A model generated the notes under the pieces. That model was not told where the DNA came from, made no database searches, and saw only the letters and a list, made by a program, of their open reading frames with translations. Below, piece after piece: positions 1-7,999 of a stretch of DNA of 52,818 bases. Both the position numbers and the translations under genes were made by a program. This DNA comes from JAOSJT01 sp035914695 (GTDB lineage Bacteria > Bacteroidota > Ignavibacteria > SZUA-365): NCBI GenBank assembly GCA_035914695.1, contig JAMIQH010000185.1:1-52818 (forward strand), in the 5' to 3' direction. Positions within the stretch are counted from its first letter, which is position 1. Each line of letters starts with the position of its first letter.

Positions 1-1
1 C

Positions 2-1159
2 ACATTGAGCAATCCGGAAGAGGTACTGCGCGATCCCTGGCTCGCCCGTTACCGCGCGGCGTCGAGCAGTGACACCGTGCTTCGTATCGTGGATGGTAAC
101 GATGTGCCGTACGTGCGAAACGCGCGTGGCAACACCTGGAAATTCGCCGCAACGAAGGTGCCCGATTTCGCCTTCGGCGTGGCTGCGGGATATCGCTGGG
201 ACGCTATTGGCGCCACGGTGGAGGACAGGCGCGTGCTCGTTGATGCGGCGTACGACCCGGCGTCCACCTCTTTCCGCACCGTGGCGGAGGAAAGCAAGGT
301 TGCGGTGGAGATGCTCTCGCGCGACAGACCGGGAATACCCTTTCCGTATCCCGCGATCACCGTATTCAATGGCGATTATGGCATGGAATTTCCCATGATT
401 GTCAACGACGGGGTGTTTGGAAATCGCATTAGCGATGTGTATGTGCATGTACACGAGATTACGCACAGCTATTTTCCCTTCATGGTCGGCGTGAACGAAA
501 CGCGTTATGCGTGGATGGATGAGGGCATGGCCTACTTCCTGCCGGTGGATATTCAGAAGCAGCTGACGAATTACGACCACATGATACGCGCCGCACGCAG
601 CTACGAGCGCTTCGCCGGCACGGAAATGGATTATCCCATGATACTTCCTTCGGTTGCATCATCGGGCGACAACTTGCAGATCATCGGCTATCTCAAGCCC
701 GCTCTGGCATTTGGCGTCTTGCGTGACATGCTGGGCGAGGAACGCTTCGATAGCGCATTGCGGACATTCATGCGGAATTGGGAGGGACGACATCCGTTGC
801 CTTGGGATTTTTTCCACACATTCAATACCACCACAGGCGAGCGACTCGACTGGTTCTGGCGTGCCTGGTTTTTTGAACATGGCATGCCCGATCTCGGCAT
901 CGCCGCGGTGAGGCAGGAGCAGGAAGGCACCAAGGTAGTCATACGCCGCAACGGCTCCATGCCCATACCGGTGAAACTGTTGATCACCGGCACGGATGGC
1001 AGTACGCGGACGCATCACCGTTCCGCCGCCGTCTGGGCGGATGGTTCCCGCGAGATCATTGTGGAGCTTCCCGCAAGCGAAGATATCCGCAGCATACGAT
1101 TGGGCGGAGAATGGATTCCCGATGCCCAGCCCGCCGATAACACCTGGCCGCGCTCGTGA
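2..1159 (+). CDS. M1-family zinc metallopeptidase, C-terminal part (start outside window)
   Basis: The frame is open through the left edge, so this is the 3' part of a longer gene; a TTG at position 5 is in frame but need not be the start. Counting from that TTG, the zinc site is HEITH at residues 150-154 with the third ligand Glu-173 in WMDEG, which fits the HExxHx18E gluzincin signature of M1 aminopeptidases. About 20 residues earlier, YGMEF (125-129) sits where family members carry the GAMEN substrate-binding motif, so the exopeptidase site is present but variant. Family knowledge: these enzymes trim N-terminal residues of peptides; many FCB members are exported. The signal peptide and N-terminal domain cannot be seen here. 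The last ~90 residues are a short beta-rich tail. The next gene begins about 155 nt downstream behind a large inverted repeat. Confidence 0.88.
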   Translation, partial: TLSNPEEVLRDPWLARYRAASSSDTVLRIVDGNDVPYVRNARGNTWKFAATKVPDFAFGVAAGYRWDAIGATVEDRRVLVDAAYDPASTSFRTVAEESKVAVEMLSRDRPGIPFPYPAITVFNGDYGMEFPMIVNDGVFGNRISDVYVHVHEITHSYFPFMVGVNETRYAWMDEGMAYFLPVDIQKQLTNYDHMIRAARSYERFAGTEMDYPMILPSVASSGDNLQIIGYLKPALAFGVLRDMLGEERFDSALRTFMRNWEGRHPLPWDFFHTFNTTTGERLDWFWRAWFFEHGMPDLGIAAVRQEQEGTKVVIRRNGSMPIPVKLLITGTDGSTRTHHRSAAVWADGSREIIVELPASEDIRSIRLGGEWIPDAQPADNTWPRS

Positions 1160-1170
1160 AATGTCGGCGT

Positions 1171-1268
1171 GGTGCATCTTTTATTCCACCGCCGCGTAGG
1201 AAAGCGATGTGTCGCGCGCCAAGAGAACGATCAGCGACAGCAGCGGACGGCGCGCGACACGATGCACC
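1171..1268 (+). repeat. Large nested inverted repeat (20-bp stem with a 30-nt bulge)
   Basis: The 3' arm at 1249-1268 is continuous. Its complement is split on the 5' side into 1171-1178 (GGTGCATC) and 1209-1220 (GTGTCGCGCGCC), with 30 nt inserted between them. All 20 base pairs are perfect. The terminal loop is 28 nt. It lies in the 154-bp gap between the peptidase and the lipoprotein at 1314, ends 45 nt before that start codon, and has no U-tract. It could be a structured leader RNA, a rho-dependent 3' end or a cruciform; the sequence does not decide. Confidence 0.6.
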
Positions 1269-1313
1269 AAGGAGCGGAAGAGCTTCGTTACTATCACAGC
1301 ACGGATATTCACC

Positions 1314-2120
1314 ATGCATTTCATTCGTACGACCTTGTTGACTCTCACACTCGCATTCTCCATGACCGGCTGCATTGTCACCGACAACGGTTTGATCTGG
1401 TTGGGTGAGGAAGTGCAAGGTTCGGGCACTATCATCAGCGAACAGCGCGCCATCGATGGCGTACAGAACATTCGACTCAGCACGCTGGGACAGGCCACGG
1501 TACGCATTGGCGACAAGGATGAGTTGCTTATCGAGACCGACGATAATCTGTTTCCGTACATCGAGACGCGTGTGTCGAACGGCACGCTCACCATTTCCAC
1601 CAAGAGCGGATATAATATTCGCAGCACCGCGGGCATACGGTATTCGATCACTGTGCGAGCACTTCGCGGTGTGGCAAGCAGCAGCAGCGGAGATATCACC
1701 GTGTTGCCCCTTTCCACTGATCGCCTGGAGATTTCCACCAGCAGTTCGGGCGATATTGTCCTCGAGAATGTTGAAGCCGAATTCACCGACATCAGCAGCA
1801 GCAGTTCGGGTGACATCCGCATTGGAACGTTTCGCGGCGATGAGATCGATGGACGATTGAGTAGTTCCGGCGATGTGCTTATCGAAGGCGGTGAAGTATT
1901 CCGTCAGCGCGTGCGCATCAGCAGTTCAGGATCGTATGATGGACGCGAACTTCGTTCGAGGGACGCTGATTTGCGCACGAGCAGTTCGGGAGATGCGCGC
2001 GTGTGGGTGACGGATCGCTTACGTGCGAGTACATCCAGCAGCGGTTCGATTTACTACCGTGGTGATCCGAGGGTTGACGCGCAGAGTAGCAGCTCGGGCA
2101 AGGTGAAGCGCGTATCCTAG
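1314..2120 (+). CDS. GIN-domain (DUF2807-like) lipoprotein with SSSG repeats
   Basis: Predicted 268-residue lipoprotein. The ATG at 1314 is chosen because it opens a lipoprotein signal peptide with lipobox SMTGC (Cys-20); the upstream extension in the same frame crosses the inverted repeat and looks non-coding. After residue ~35 the protein resembles the head GIN / DUF2807 family of Bacteroidota (RAIDGVQNIRLST, then an alternating beta pattern). The second half has eight S-S-S-G motifs, mostly SSSGD, spaced roughly 20 residues apart and each starting a beta-strand, as expected for a right-handed beta-helix. The molecular role of the family is unknown; it is usually described as a putative adhesin. 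A GC-rich hairpin follows at 2145-2168. A monocistronic unit is likely. Confidence 0.8.
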   Translation: MHFIRTTLLTLTLAFSMTGCIVTDNGLIWLGEEVQGSGTIISEQRAIDGVQNIRLSTLGQATVRIGDKDELLIETDDNLFPYIETRVSNGTLTISTKSGYNIRSTAGIRYSITVRALRGVASSSSGDITVLPLSTDRLEISTSSSGDIVLENVEAEFTDISSSSSGDIRIGTFRGDEIDGRLSSSGDVLIEGGEVFRQRVRISSSGSYDGRELRSRDADLRTSSSGDARVWVTDRLRASTSSSGSIYYRGDPRVDAQSSSSGKVKRVS

Positions 2121-2144
2121 ACCCTCCACGTTTGTTCACGCACG

Positions 2145-2168
2145 GCGGCCGGGAGTATTTCCGGCCGC
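2145..2168 (+). terminator. Hairpin after the GIN lipoprotein gene
   Basis: A perfect 8-bp stem, GCGGCCGG (2145-2152) with CCGGCCGC (2161-2168), and an 8-nt loop, 25 nt after the stop codon. The downstream sequence (TTGCGTATTCGTT) has only scattered T residues, so this is a terminator without a canonical U-tract or simply a 3' stabilising hairpin. Confidence 0.45.
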
Positions 2169-2356
2169 TTGCGTATTCGTTCAATTTGAAACTCTCCGCC
2201 GCCAGCGTTGTGTGGGGCATTACACTGATGTGGCGGAGGACTTGCTCGACGAGTGCTTCGCTGTCTCAGTGGCGAAAAAACTGCCTTGAGCGATGGAAGC
2301 GGAGAGATTACTTTTCGCATTCGTAACGGAATTATTTACTCATTGGTAGGGAGCCA

Positions 2357-3061
2357 ATGATGACACGCGATGGAAAATTCAGCACACGGCGAAGTCCCCT
2401 GCATGATTACTCATCTCCAGGAACGTATCATCTTCGCTTGCCCGTGGCGAAAGGTGCGCCCCCGCTCGCCACGATTCACGGAGTGCGCGTACGTCTCAGC
2501 ACGTATGGTGAGGAATTTCTCTCTGTGCTCGGTGAGTCGTTGCATCGACAGCGGCACATTCAGTTACGAGCGTTGGATATACAGCCCATGGTGGTGGTCA
2601 TGGTCCTGCTTGTTGTCTCGCGACCGAATCTCTTGCGTCGCGTGTGCCTGCGGATGTCGGAGTGGTTGTACCGACGACGCATGGCATTGATTCCGCTCTT
2701 TGTTGGTCATGTGAAGATGAACAGTGCGCGCCGGATAAACGCGCTTCGCGGAGCGGGTTCGCGGTCCTACTGGTGTGAGGGATACAGCGACCGTGTGTTG
2801 ACGGACGAGGAGGAGATCACGGCCTTGGTACGGGAGGTGGGTGAGGGCCTGTGCAGGGTGTATTTCGGGGGAGGCGAGGAGGAGGTGAGTTTGGATGGGT
2901 TGTTATTGGGGTATGCATTTCTGATATCGTATTCCGAAATCACCACGAATGCCGGGGATGCGGATTCATGTATCCGCAGTGGGAGCATCCAGACAGACCA
3001 AAAACGCGCCGGTCCCACAATTCGCACACTCGGTGTCGGGAGAACCTTCCTCCCGCAATAA
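2357..3061 (+). CDS. Degenerate REP-associated tyrosine transposase-like protein (Y1_Tnp relative)
   Basis: An uninterrupted 234-codon frame that aligns by eye with RAYT-type IS200-like proteins. The N-terminus RRSPLHDYSSPGTYHL matches their RRS-x-R-x-x-x-YDYS-x-PGAYF start. VRVRLSTYGEEFLSVL matches MRLNEYGEIVEEE. ARRINALRG, then GYSDRVLTDEEEI (residues ~140-155), matches the block holding the catalytic tyrosine. The HUH metal-binding site (normally MPNHVHG) is not readable: the equivalent place near residues 75-88 is a run of V, M and L with no histidine. The C-terminal ~65 residues also look unrelated to the family. It is therefore either an inactivated remnant or a domesticated non-catalytic relative. 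The paired ATG codons at 2357/2360 follow a weak GGGAG site. It converges on the minus-strand gene ending at 3214. Confidence 0.5.
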   Translation: MMTRDGKFSTRRSPLHDYSSPGTYHLRLPVAKGAPPLATIHGVRVRLSTYGEEFLSVLGESLHRQRHIQLRALDIQPMVVVMVLLVVSRPNLLRRVCLRMSEWLYRRRMALIPLFVGHVKMNSARRINALRGAGSRSYWCEGYSDRVLTDEEEITALVREVGEGLCRVYFGGGEEEVSLDGLLLGYAFLISYSEITTNAGDADSCIRSGSIQTDQKRAGPTIRTLGVGRTFLPQ

Positions 3062-3089
3062 CTCCATCCCCTTTCGCACCTATCCACAC

Positions 3090-3108
3090 TGGCGCTCGAG
3101 CAGCGCCA
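3090..3108. terminator. Hairpin between convergent genes
   Basis: TGGCGCT (3090-3096) pairs perfectly with AGCGCCA (3102-3108) across a 5-nt loop. It lies between the end of the RAYT-like gene and the end of the minus-strand SpoIIAA-like gene, so it could end both transcripts. There is no U-tract on either side. A REP-type palindrome left by the neighbouring transposase is an alternative. Confidence 0.3.
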
Positions 3109-3213
3109 CGGCATTCCCATGCCCGCAGACCTCAAACCATGGCCTGCCGTCGTTAGCCGATGTACTCGACGCCTTGTGCGGTGGTTCGCTGATCTCCGCT
3201 ACATGCCCTCGTG

Positions 3214-3597
3214 CTATGGCTTGTTTTGCGTGGGCACACCCAGCCATCGACGTGCTTCATCAATATCCATGAACATTCGTACCATCAGACCTCGATTCAC
3301 CGCCACGGTTTCCCAGAACTCGGCATCCTCCCCGCACGCCGGATCACATACAATCGCCGCTCTGCCAAGGGCGGGCGCTCGTTCCGCCATGATGTTGGCA
3401 TGATCGTATATATCAGCTGTTCCGAGTCGATACTCGAGCCCTCGTTCATCGCAGAGCAAACGATTGCATCCACTACTCACACAGGCCTCGAGTATGGCCT
3501 GCCCATAAGCGACAACTTCTTCCAGATTCTCGTCATATCCCGTGCTTCTCACGAAAACGAGATTGTCAAGGGTGTCGATTTCGTAGTTAATGGCCAT
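3214..3597 (-). CDS. SpoIIAA-like (STAS-fold) protein, paralogue 1
   Basis: A 127-residue soluble protein. It has the layout of the small SpoIIAA-like family: an N-terminal beta-hairpin (INYEIDTLDNLVFVRSTG), a central block ending a strand with CNRLLCDERGLEYR, then RAAIVCDP and a closing VRMFMDIDEARRWLG, where family members typically end in VRVFRDLEEALAWL. No enzyme motif is visible. It pairs with the similar gene at 3652-4068, transcribed in the same direction 54 nt upstream, which suggests tandem duplication. Family members are of unknown function; STAS-like folds often serve in protein-protein signalling, but that is only an analogy here. The tail has three cysteines clustered at C39, C44 and C49. 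Confidence 0.65.
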   Translation of the reverse strand: MAINYEIDTLDNLVFVRSTGYDENLEEVVAYGQAILEACVSSGCNRLLCDERGLEYRLGTADIYDHANIMAERAPALGRAAIVCDPACGEDAEFWETVAVNRGLMVRMFMDIDEARRWLGVPTQNKP

Positions 3598-3651
3598 GCG
3601 CTGATTCCCGATGATGATACATAAGGGCGCTCGTGTTCCGTGTATTCGTCT

Positions 3652-4068
3652 TTACAACTGCTGCGCGAATGGCGCATGATGCCGCCTACAGAGCTGTGTT
3701 CGCGGCGTCTCCAACAACCAACGTTCTCCTTCGTCCAAACTCTGAAACAGACGTACCTGCTGACCATTGTTGATGAACACCGTTTCGAGAAAGCGAAACT
3801 CCTCCGGAGAATCCCGCACCAGCAACGCTCGCTTGATTCCAGGGGCAAGTCCTTCCCCATCCACCACGCGAGGTAGCATGTACATTTCCATCGTCGAGGC
3901 GGAGACAGTCGCGTCGCGTAGATCATTCAACAACTTCCGACAACCGGTCTGTCGAGCCAGCGCGGCGGCCGTGCTCGCCATATTCCGCACACCTTCAAGA
4001 TCCAGCGCTCCCCACACGCGCCCCCGTAGGATATGCATTTCCGCATCATAGTGAAGACCTACGTTCAT
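3652..4068 (-). CDS. SpoIIAA-like (STAS-fold) protein, paralogue 2
   Basis: A 138-residue soluble protein. The ATG at 4068 is chosen over upstream in-frame codons because GAGGAGTGAGG lies directly before it and a good promoter sits about 80 nt upstream. Shared layout with paralogue 1: an opening strand pair (VGLHYDAEMHILRGRVWG), a helix, a Cys-Arg-Lys-Leu-Leu strand followed by DLRDATVS, then KRALLVRDSPEEFRFLETVFINNGQQVRLFQSLDEGERWL. The ending is longer than in paralogue 1 and rich in H, R and Q. Both probably belong to one transcript. No catalytic motif was found; function unknown. Confidence 0.65.
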   Translation of the reverse strand: MNVGLHYDAEMHILRGRVWGALDLEGVRNMASTAAALARQTGCRKLLNDLRDATVSASTMEMYMLPRVVDGEGLAPGIKRALLVRDSPEEFRFLETVFINNGQQVRLFQSLDEGERWLLETPRTQLCRRHHAPFAQQL

Positions 4069-4145
4069 CCTCACTCCTCGCCATGGGTGCACACCGCCTG
4101 CGCCGCGACAGTTGGTTATTACCGTCGATATCGAATCCTTTGCTA

Positions 4146-4176
4146 CAAAGGTAAATCGTGAACCAGGCCCTGTCAA
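4146..4176 (-). promoter_or_regulatory. Promoter for the SpoIIAA-like pair
   Basis: Read on the minus strand, TTGACA (4176-4171) is followed after 17 nt by TACCTTTG (4153-4146). This matches both a sigma-70 -35/-10 pair and the Bacteroidota -7 element TAnnTTTG. The start codon at 4068 is about 78 nt downstream. Confidence 0.55.
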
Positions 4177-4236
4177 TACCTGTTGAAAACGAAACACTTC
4201 GAGGCCGCGCCAATGCCTCGGCATCGATGCGTCGCA

Positions 4237-4283
4237 CACTCCTCCGTGTTCTTCGCGCACTCCGCGTTCTCCGCCTCTGTGCA
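4237..4283. repeat. Intergenic GCGGAG-type degenerate tandem repeat
   Basis: On the minus strand the segment reads as successive variants of a ~9-nt unit (AGAGGCGG, AGAACGCGG, AGTGCGCG, AAGAACACGG, AGG). Similar purine-rich low-complexity tracts occur between genes in many bacterial genomes and have no agreed function. It lies in the 323-bp gap between the divergent genes at 4068 and 4392; apart from the two promoters I see nothing else there. Confidence 0.45.
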
Positions 4284-4321
4284 CCGTTTCGCACACGGGC
4301 AGATGTGTACCGCCTTCTGGG

Positions 4322-4350
4322 TTGTTTTTCACCCGCATCGCTTCTATGTT
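4322..4350 (+). promoter_or_regulatory. Promoter for the batA-like/hflX unit
   Basis: TTGTTT (4322-4327), a 17-nt spacer, then TATGTT (4345-4350) followed by TT. It ends 41 nt before the ATG at 4392. Its position argues against translation beginning at the ATG at 4158 further upstream in the same frame. Confidence 0.45.
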
Positions 4351-4391
4351 TTCCAATTGTACCACATCCAACGCAGACGCTCCGGCACGGC

Positions 4392-6530
4392 ATGACTTTT
4401 CTCAATCCCCTGTATCTCATCGCGCTCGCCGCGGCTTCCATTCCCATCATTCTGCACCTGCTCAACCTGCGCAAGTCCAGAGTGATCGAGTTCAGCACGC
4501 TCGCCTTTCTCAAGGAATTGCAGCGAAGCAAAATCCGCAAACTCAAACTGCGGCAATGGCTGTTGCTCGCTCTGCGCACACTCATCATCATTTTTGTGGT
4601 TCTGGCCTTCACTCGTCCGGCCTTGCGCAGCTCGTTCGGTTTTCTGCCCGGGACCGCAGCGCGCAGTTCTGTTGTGATCATTCTGGACAATTCGCTCAGT
4701 ACCTTGGTGTCGGATACCCATGGTCAGGTGATGAAGCAAGCACGCCAGAAGGCACATGATATCGTGAATCTGCTCGAAGCGGGAGACGAAGCGGTGTTGC
4801 TGCGCACAAGCGACGCGAATACGGGTTCCGCCTCTTTCACCGAGGCGCTCAATGCCCTGCATCAGGATATTGACGAAACCGAAGCGCTGCCCATACGCGG
4901 CGATTATCGCGACGCGCTTGCGGCAGCCGCGGCCTTGCTTGGTGAAAGCGACAATTTCAACAAGGAAGTGTACATCATCACCGACAGGCAACGCAGTCAA
5001 CTCGCGCTGGATGCCGGGAAGGGCAAGCAGGAGCTGTTCGACAACGCTGTGCGCGTATTCGTGCTGCCACTGGGCGACGAGGCACCGGGAAATGCCGCCA
5101 TTACAGAAACCGAGGTGCGCAGCTCCGTGCTCGAGGCGGGGAAACCGGTCTCCATTCGCACCGTGGTGAGCAATCAATCCGAAAGCCCCCTGTCCGACGC
5201 CATGGTGTCGGTGTTCCTCAATGGCGAACGCGTGACACAACACACCGTGGATGTGCCGGCGGGCGGACGCAGCGAAATCGAGCTGAATGTGGTTCCTAAA
5301 CAGCGTGGCCTGGTGCACGGCATGGTGGAATTGGAAGATGACGCTCTGCCCGAAGACAACCGCCGCCATTTCGCCTTCACCATTCCCGAAAATATCCGCG
5401 TGCTGCTCGGACCCTCCACCGGCCGCGATGCGAAAATTCTGTCGCTCGCGCTCGATCCCGCAGAGGCGTCGGATTCTCTGGCACGCAATTTCATCATCGA
5501 AAGTGTTGACCGCAATCGCATCGCAGCTGCCAATCTCACCCGCTACGATGTGGTGGTGCTTACCGGTGCACACGATCTGCCACCGGCTTTCGTACAGCGA
5601 CTCGCCTCCTGGGTTCGTAATGGCGGCAGTGCGTTGCTCTTTCCCGACGCGGACGGCAATGTCGAGGCCTTCGGCAACACTCTGCTCCCCGCATTGGGAT
5701 TGCCCCGACCGGCGGGCGTGCAGGGCGAACTTGCGGCGTCGAACAGCTTCACCAGCTTCGGACGCATTGACTTCGACCACCCGTTGTTCCTAGGCATGTT
5801 CGAGCGCCGCGAGGATGCCGCCACTCCGGAAGTGGAATCGCCGCGTGTGCTCTATTCGGTGCGACTGCGAGGTGACGAACGTACACGTGAAGTGATCGGT
5901 ACGCGCTCGGGCGACGCCTTCCTGCTCGATGCCGCCGTGGGATCTGGCAAGGTGATGGCGTTCGCCGTTGCGGCGGACTTGCAGTGGTCGGATTTCCCCT
6001 TCAAAGGACTCTTCCTGCCGCTGATCAATCGCTCGATGTACTACCTCTCTTCGCACGACGATCTCACGGTGAGCATGCTCGCCGGCGAAACGCGCGAGTG
6101 GACGCTCAGCAGTGGCGCAACCGAAACACTGTACGAACTCCGTGCCCCCGATGGAAGCGTGCAACGTATTGCTCCGAAATCCCTGCCCTCCGGTCTGGTC
6201 TTCCCGATCGAGGCACCGCGACTTACCGGTGTGTACACACTCAACGCGGGCGATCGTGTTCTTACAGGCATCGTTGTCAACAGCGATGCGCGCGAAGCCG
6301 ATCTCGAACATGGCTCGGCCGACGAACTCGCCGCGTACCTTGCGCATTTCGGGATTGCGGACGCCACCGTGCTCGCGCGCGACGTCAGCGTGCAACAAGC
6401 CATCACCGAGGTGCGCTTCGGTGTGGAATTATGGAAATACATGCTCATGCTCGCCATTGTATGCGCGCTCATCGAAATGATTGTGGCGCGCGACAGCAAG
6501 CGCGCACTGCTTCCACAGGAATCCGCATGA
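4392..6530 (+). CDS. BatA-like membrane protein with VWA domain
   Basis: A 712-residue membrane protein. The ATG at 4392 starts the classic BatA N-terminus (MTFLNPLYLIALAAASIPIILHLLNLRK), a membrane segment followed by a basic region and a second helix at ~55-75. A von Willebrand A-like domain follows, with MIDAS motif DNSLS at residues 99-103. Next come beta-sandwich and Rossmann-like segments (a class I glutamine-amidotransferase-like fold is usual here; no catalytic Cys is evident), and a final membrane helix near 685-705. The VWA faces the periplasm in family models. In Bacteroidota, Bat (aerotolerance) proteins act with a MoxR ATPase and DUF58 proteins; neither is in this window. The stop overlaps the hflX start by 4 nt (ATGA), indicating translational coupling. 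Confidence 0.82.
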   Translation: MTFLNPLYLIALAAASIPIILHLLNLRKSRVIEFSTLAFLKELQRSKIRKLKLRQWLLLALRTLIIIFVVLAFTRPALRSSFGFLPGTAARSSVVIILDNSLSTLVSDTHGQVMKQARQKAHDIVNLLEAGDEAVLLRTSDANTGSASFTEALNALHQDIDETEALPIRGDYRDALAAAAALLGESDNFNKEVYIITDRQRSQLALDAGKGKQELFDNAVRVFVLPLGDEAPGNAAITETEVRSSVLEAGKPVSIRTVVSNQSESPLSDAMVSVFLNGERVTQHTVDVPAGGRSEIELNVVPKQRGLVHGMVELEDDALPEDNRRHFAFTIPENIRVLLGPSTGRDAKILSLALDPAEASDSLARNFIIESVDRNRIAAANLTRYDVVVLTGAHDLPPAFVQRLASWVRNGGSALLFPDADGNVEAFGNTLLPALGLPRPAGVQGELAASNSFTSFGRIDFDHPLFLGMFERREDAATPEVESPRVLYSVRLRGDERTREVIGTRSGDAFLLDAAVGSGKVMAFAVAADLQWSDFPFKGLFLPLINRSMYYLSSHDDLTVSMLAGETREWTLSSGATETLYELRAPDGSVQRIAPKSLPSGLVFPIEAPRLTGVYTLNAGDRVLTGIVVNSDAREADLEHGSADELAAYLAHFGIADATVLARDVSVQQAITEVRFGVELWKYMLMLAIVCALIEMIVARDSKRALLPQESA

Positions 6531-7999
6531 CAGAACACCACCTCCCCTACGCCGACGAACGCATCGATGACCTCGAGGATGAATTCGACGACATCGATCC
6601 GCACGATCCCAAAGAGGATGCGGACGATGATCCGTACGATGAAACCGAGCCGGATGAGGATAACGACGACAATTGGGAGGAAGCGCTCGATGAGGTCGAG
6701 GCGGAAGACGAACCCCGCGAGCGTCTCCACGCCACTGCGCGCGAGCAGGAGCGTGTCATCCTTGTGGGCGTCCCGCGACCGCCGTCGTTGCAGCGTTTCG
6801 AAACCGACGAGCATCTCGAGGAGCTGGAATTGCTCACCGAAACCGCCGGCGCGCTTGTATTGGAAAAAGTGTTCCAAAACCGTAGCAGCATCAGCGCCAG
6901 CACGTTTATCGGCAAAGGTAAAGCCGAGTATATCGCCCAGCGCTGCGAGGATCTCAATGTGCAGACGGTGATTTTCGACGACGATCTTTCCCCGGTGCAG
7001 CAGCGCAATCTCGAACGCATGCTCAATCGCAAGGTTATCGACCGCACCACGCTTATTCTCGACATTTTCGCGCTGCATGCGCGCAGCAACACCGCGCGTA
7101 CGCAGGTGGAACTGGCACAGCTCGAATATATGCTGCCGCGACTCACCCGCATGTGGACGCACCTTTCTAAGCAATACGGCGGCATTGGCACCAAGGGACC
7201 CGGCGAAACGCAGATCGAAACCGACCGCCGCATGCTGCGCACGCGTATCGCGCATCTCAAGGAAAAACTCCGCCGCATCGACAGACAGCGCGCCACACAA
7301 CGAAAATCGCGCAACGACATCCCGCGCGTCTCGCTGGTGGGATACACCAACGTTGGCAAATCCACGCTGCTCAACACGCTCACCGGTGCGGATGTGTTGG
7401 TGGAAGACAAGCTTTTCGCCACGCTCGATTCCACCGTGCGCTCGGTGGATGTGGAGGGTCGCACGCTGCTGCTTTCCGACACGGTGGGATTCATTCGCAA
7501 ACTTCCCACGCGTCTCGTGGCTTCCTTTAAAAGCACACTCGATGAAGTAACCGAGGCGGATATCATTCTCCACGTTGTGGATATCGCGCATCCGCAATTC
7601 CGCGAGCAGATCGAAGTCGTTCGCGAAACACTCAAGGATCTGGGCGCCGACGACAAACCCACGGTGATGGTGTTCAATAAAATCGACCGCCTCGAAGCAC
7701 CCGGCACCATGGCCGGTTTGAAAGGGCAGTTTCCGCTCAGCGTCTTCCTTTCCGCGGCACGCGGCATCAATTTGGGCGAACTCCGTTCCGTATTGCTCGA
7801 ACTAATCGAGGAACGACATCGCGAGCAGAGCTTCGAACTTCGTCCACCCGATTTCAAGATCAGTGCGGAGTTCCACCGCAGCGCACGCATTCTGGAGGAA
7901 ATCTTCGAAGAAGATCGCATCGTCATACGCTGCGTGATTCCACCGGATGCGGAACAACGGTTGCTGCACCGCTATCCCGGCGTAGTTTCACGCATGTAG
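6527..7999 (+). CDS. hflX: GTPase HflX
   Basis: A 490-residue ribosome-associated GTPase. After an acidic tail (residues 1-70, mostly D and E) come the HflX N-terminal domain (VILVGV...SASTFIGKGKAEYIAQ), the HflX-specific linker with GGIGTKGPGETQIETDRR, and the G domain: G1 GYTNVGKST from residue 272, G3 DTVGF, G4 NKID. A short C-terminal domain follows. Known role: it binds the 50S subunit, splits stalled ribosomes and rescues them under stress. The ATG overlaps the stop of the batA-like gene. The acidic N-terminal extension is longer than in typical HflX and has no recognised function. Confidence 0.95.
   Translation: MTEHHLPYADERIDDLEDEFDDIDPHDPKEDADDDPYDETEPDEDNDDNWEEALDEVEAEDEPRERLHATAREQERVILVGVPRPPSLQRFETDEHLEELELLTETAGALVLEKVFQNRSSISASTFIGKGKAEYIAQRCEDLNVQTVIFDDDLSPVQQRNLERMLNRKVIDRTTLILDIFALHARSNTARTQVELAQLEYMLPRLTRMWTHLSKQYGGIGTKGPGETQIETDRRMLRTRIAHLKEKLRRIDRQRATQRKSRNDIPRVSLVGYTNVGKSTLLNTLTGADVLVEDKLFATLDSTVRSVDVEGRTLLLSDTVGFIRKLPTRLVASFKSTLDEVTEADIILHVVDIAHPQFREQIEVVRETLKDLGADDKPTVMVFNKIDRLEAPGTMAGLKGQFPLSVFLSAARGINLGELRSVLLELIEERHREQSFELRPPDFKISAEFHRSARILEEIFEEDRIVIRCVIPPDAEQRLLHRYPGVVSRM

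Noticed and set aside
4158..4391. N-terminal extension of the BatA-like gene from an ATG at 4158
   Set aside because: It crosses the low-complexity repeat and a promoter, has an implausible Arg/Leu/Ser-rich composition, and the family N-terminus begins exactly at 4392.
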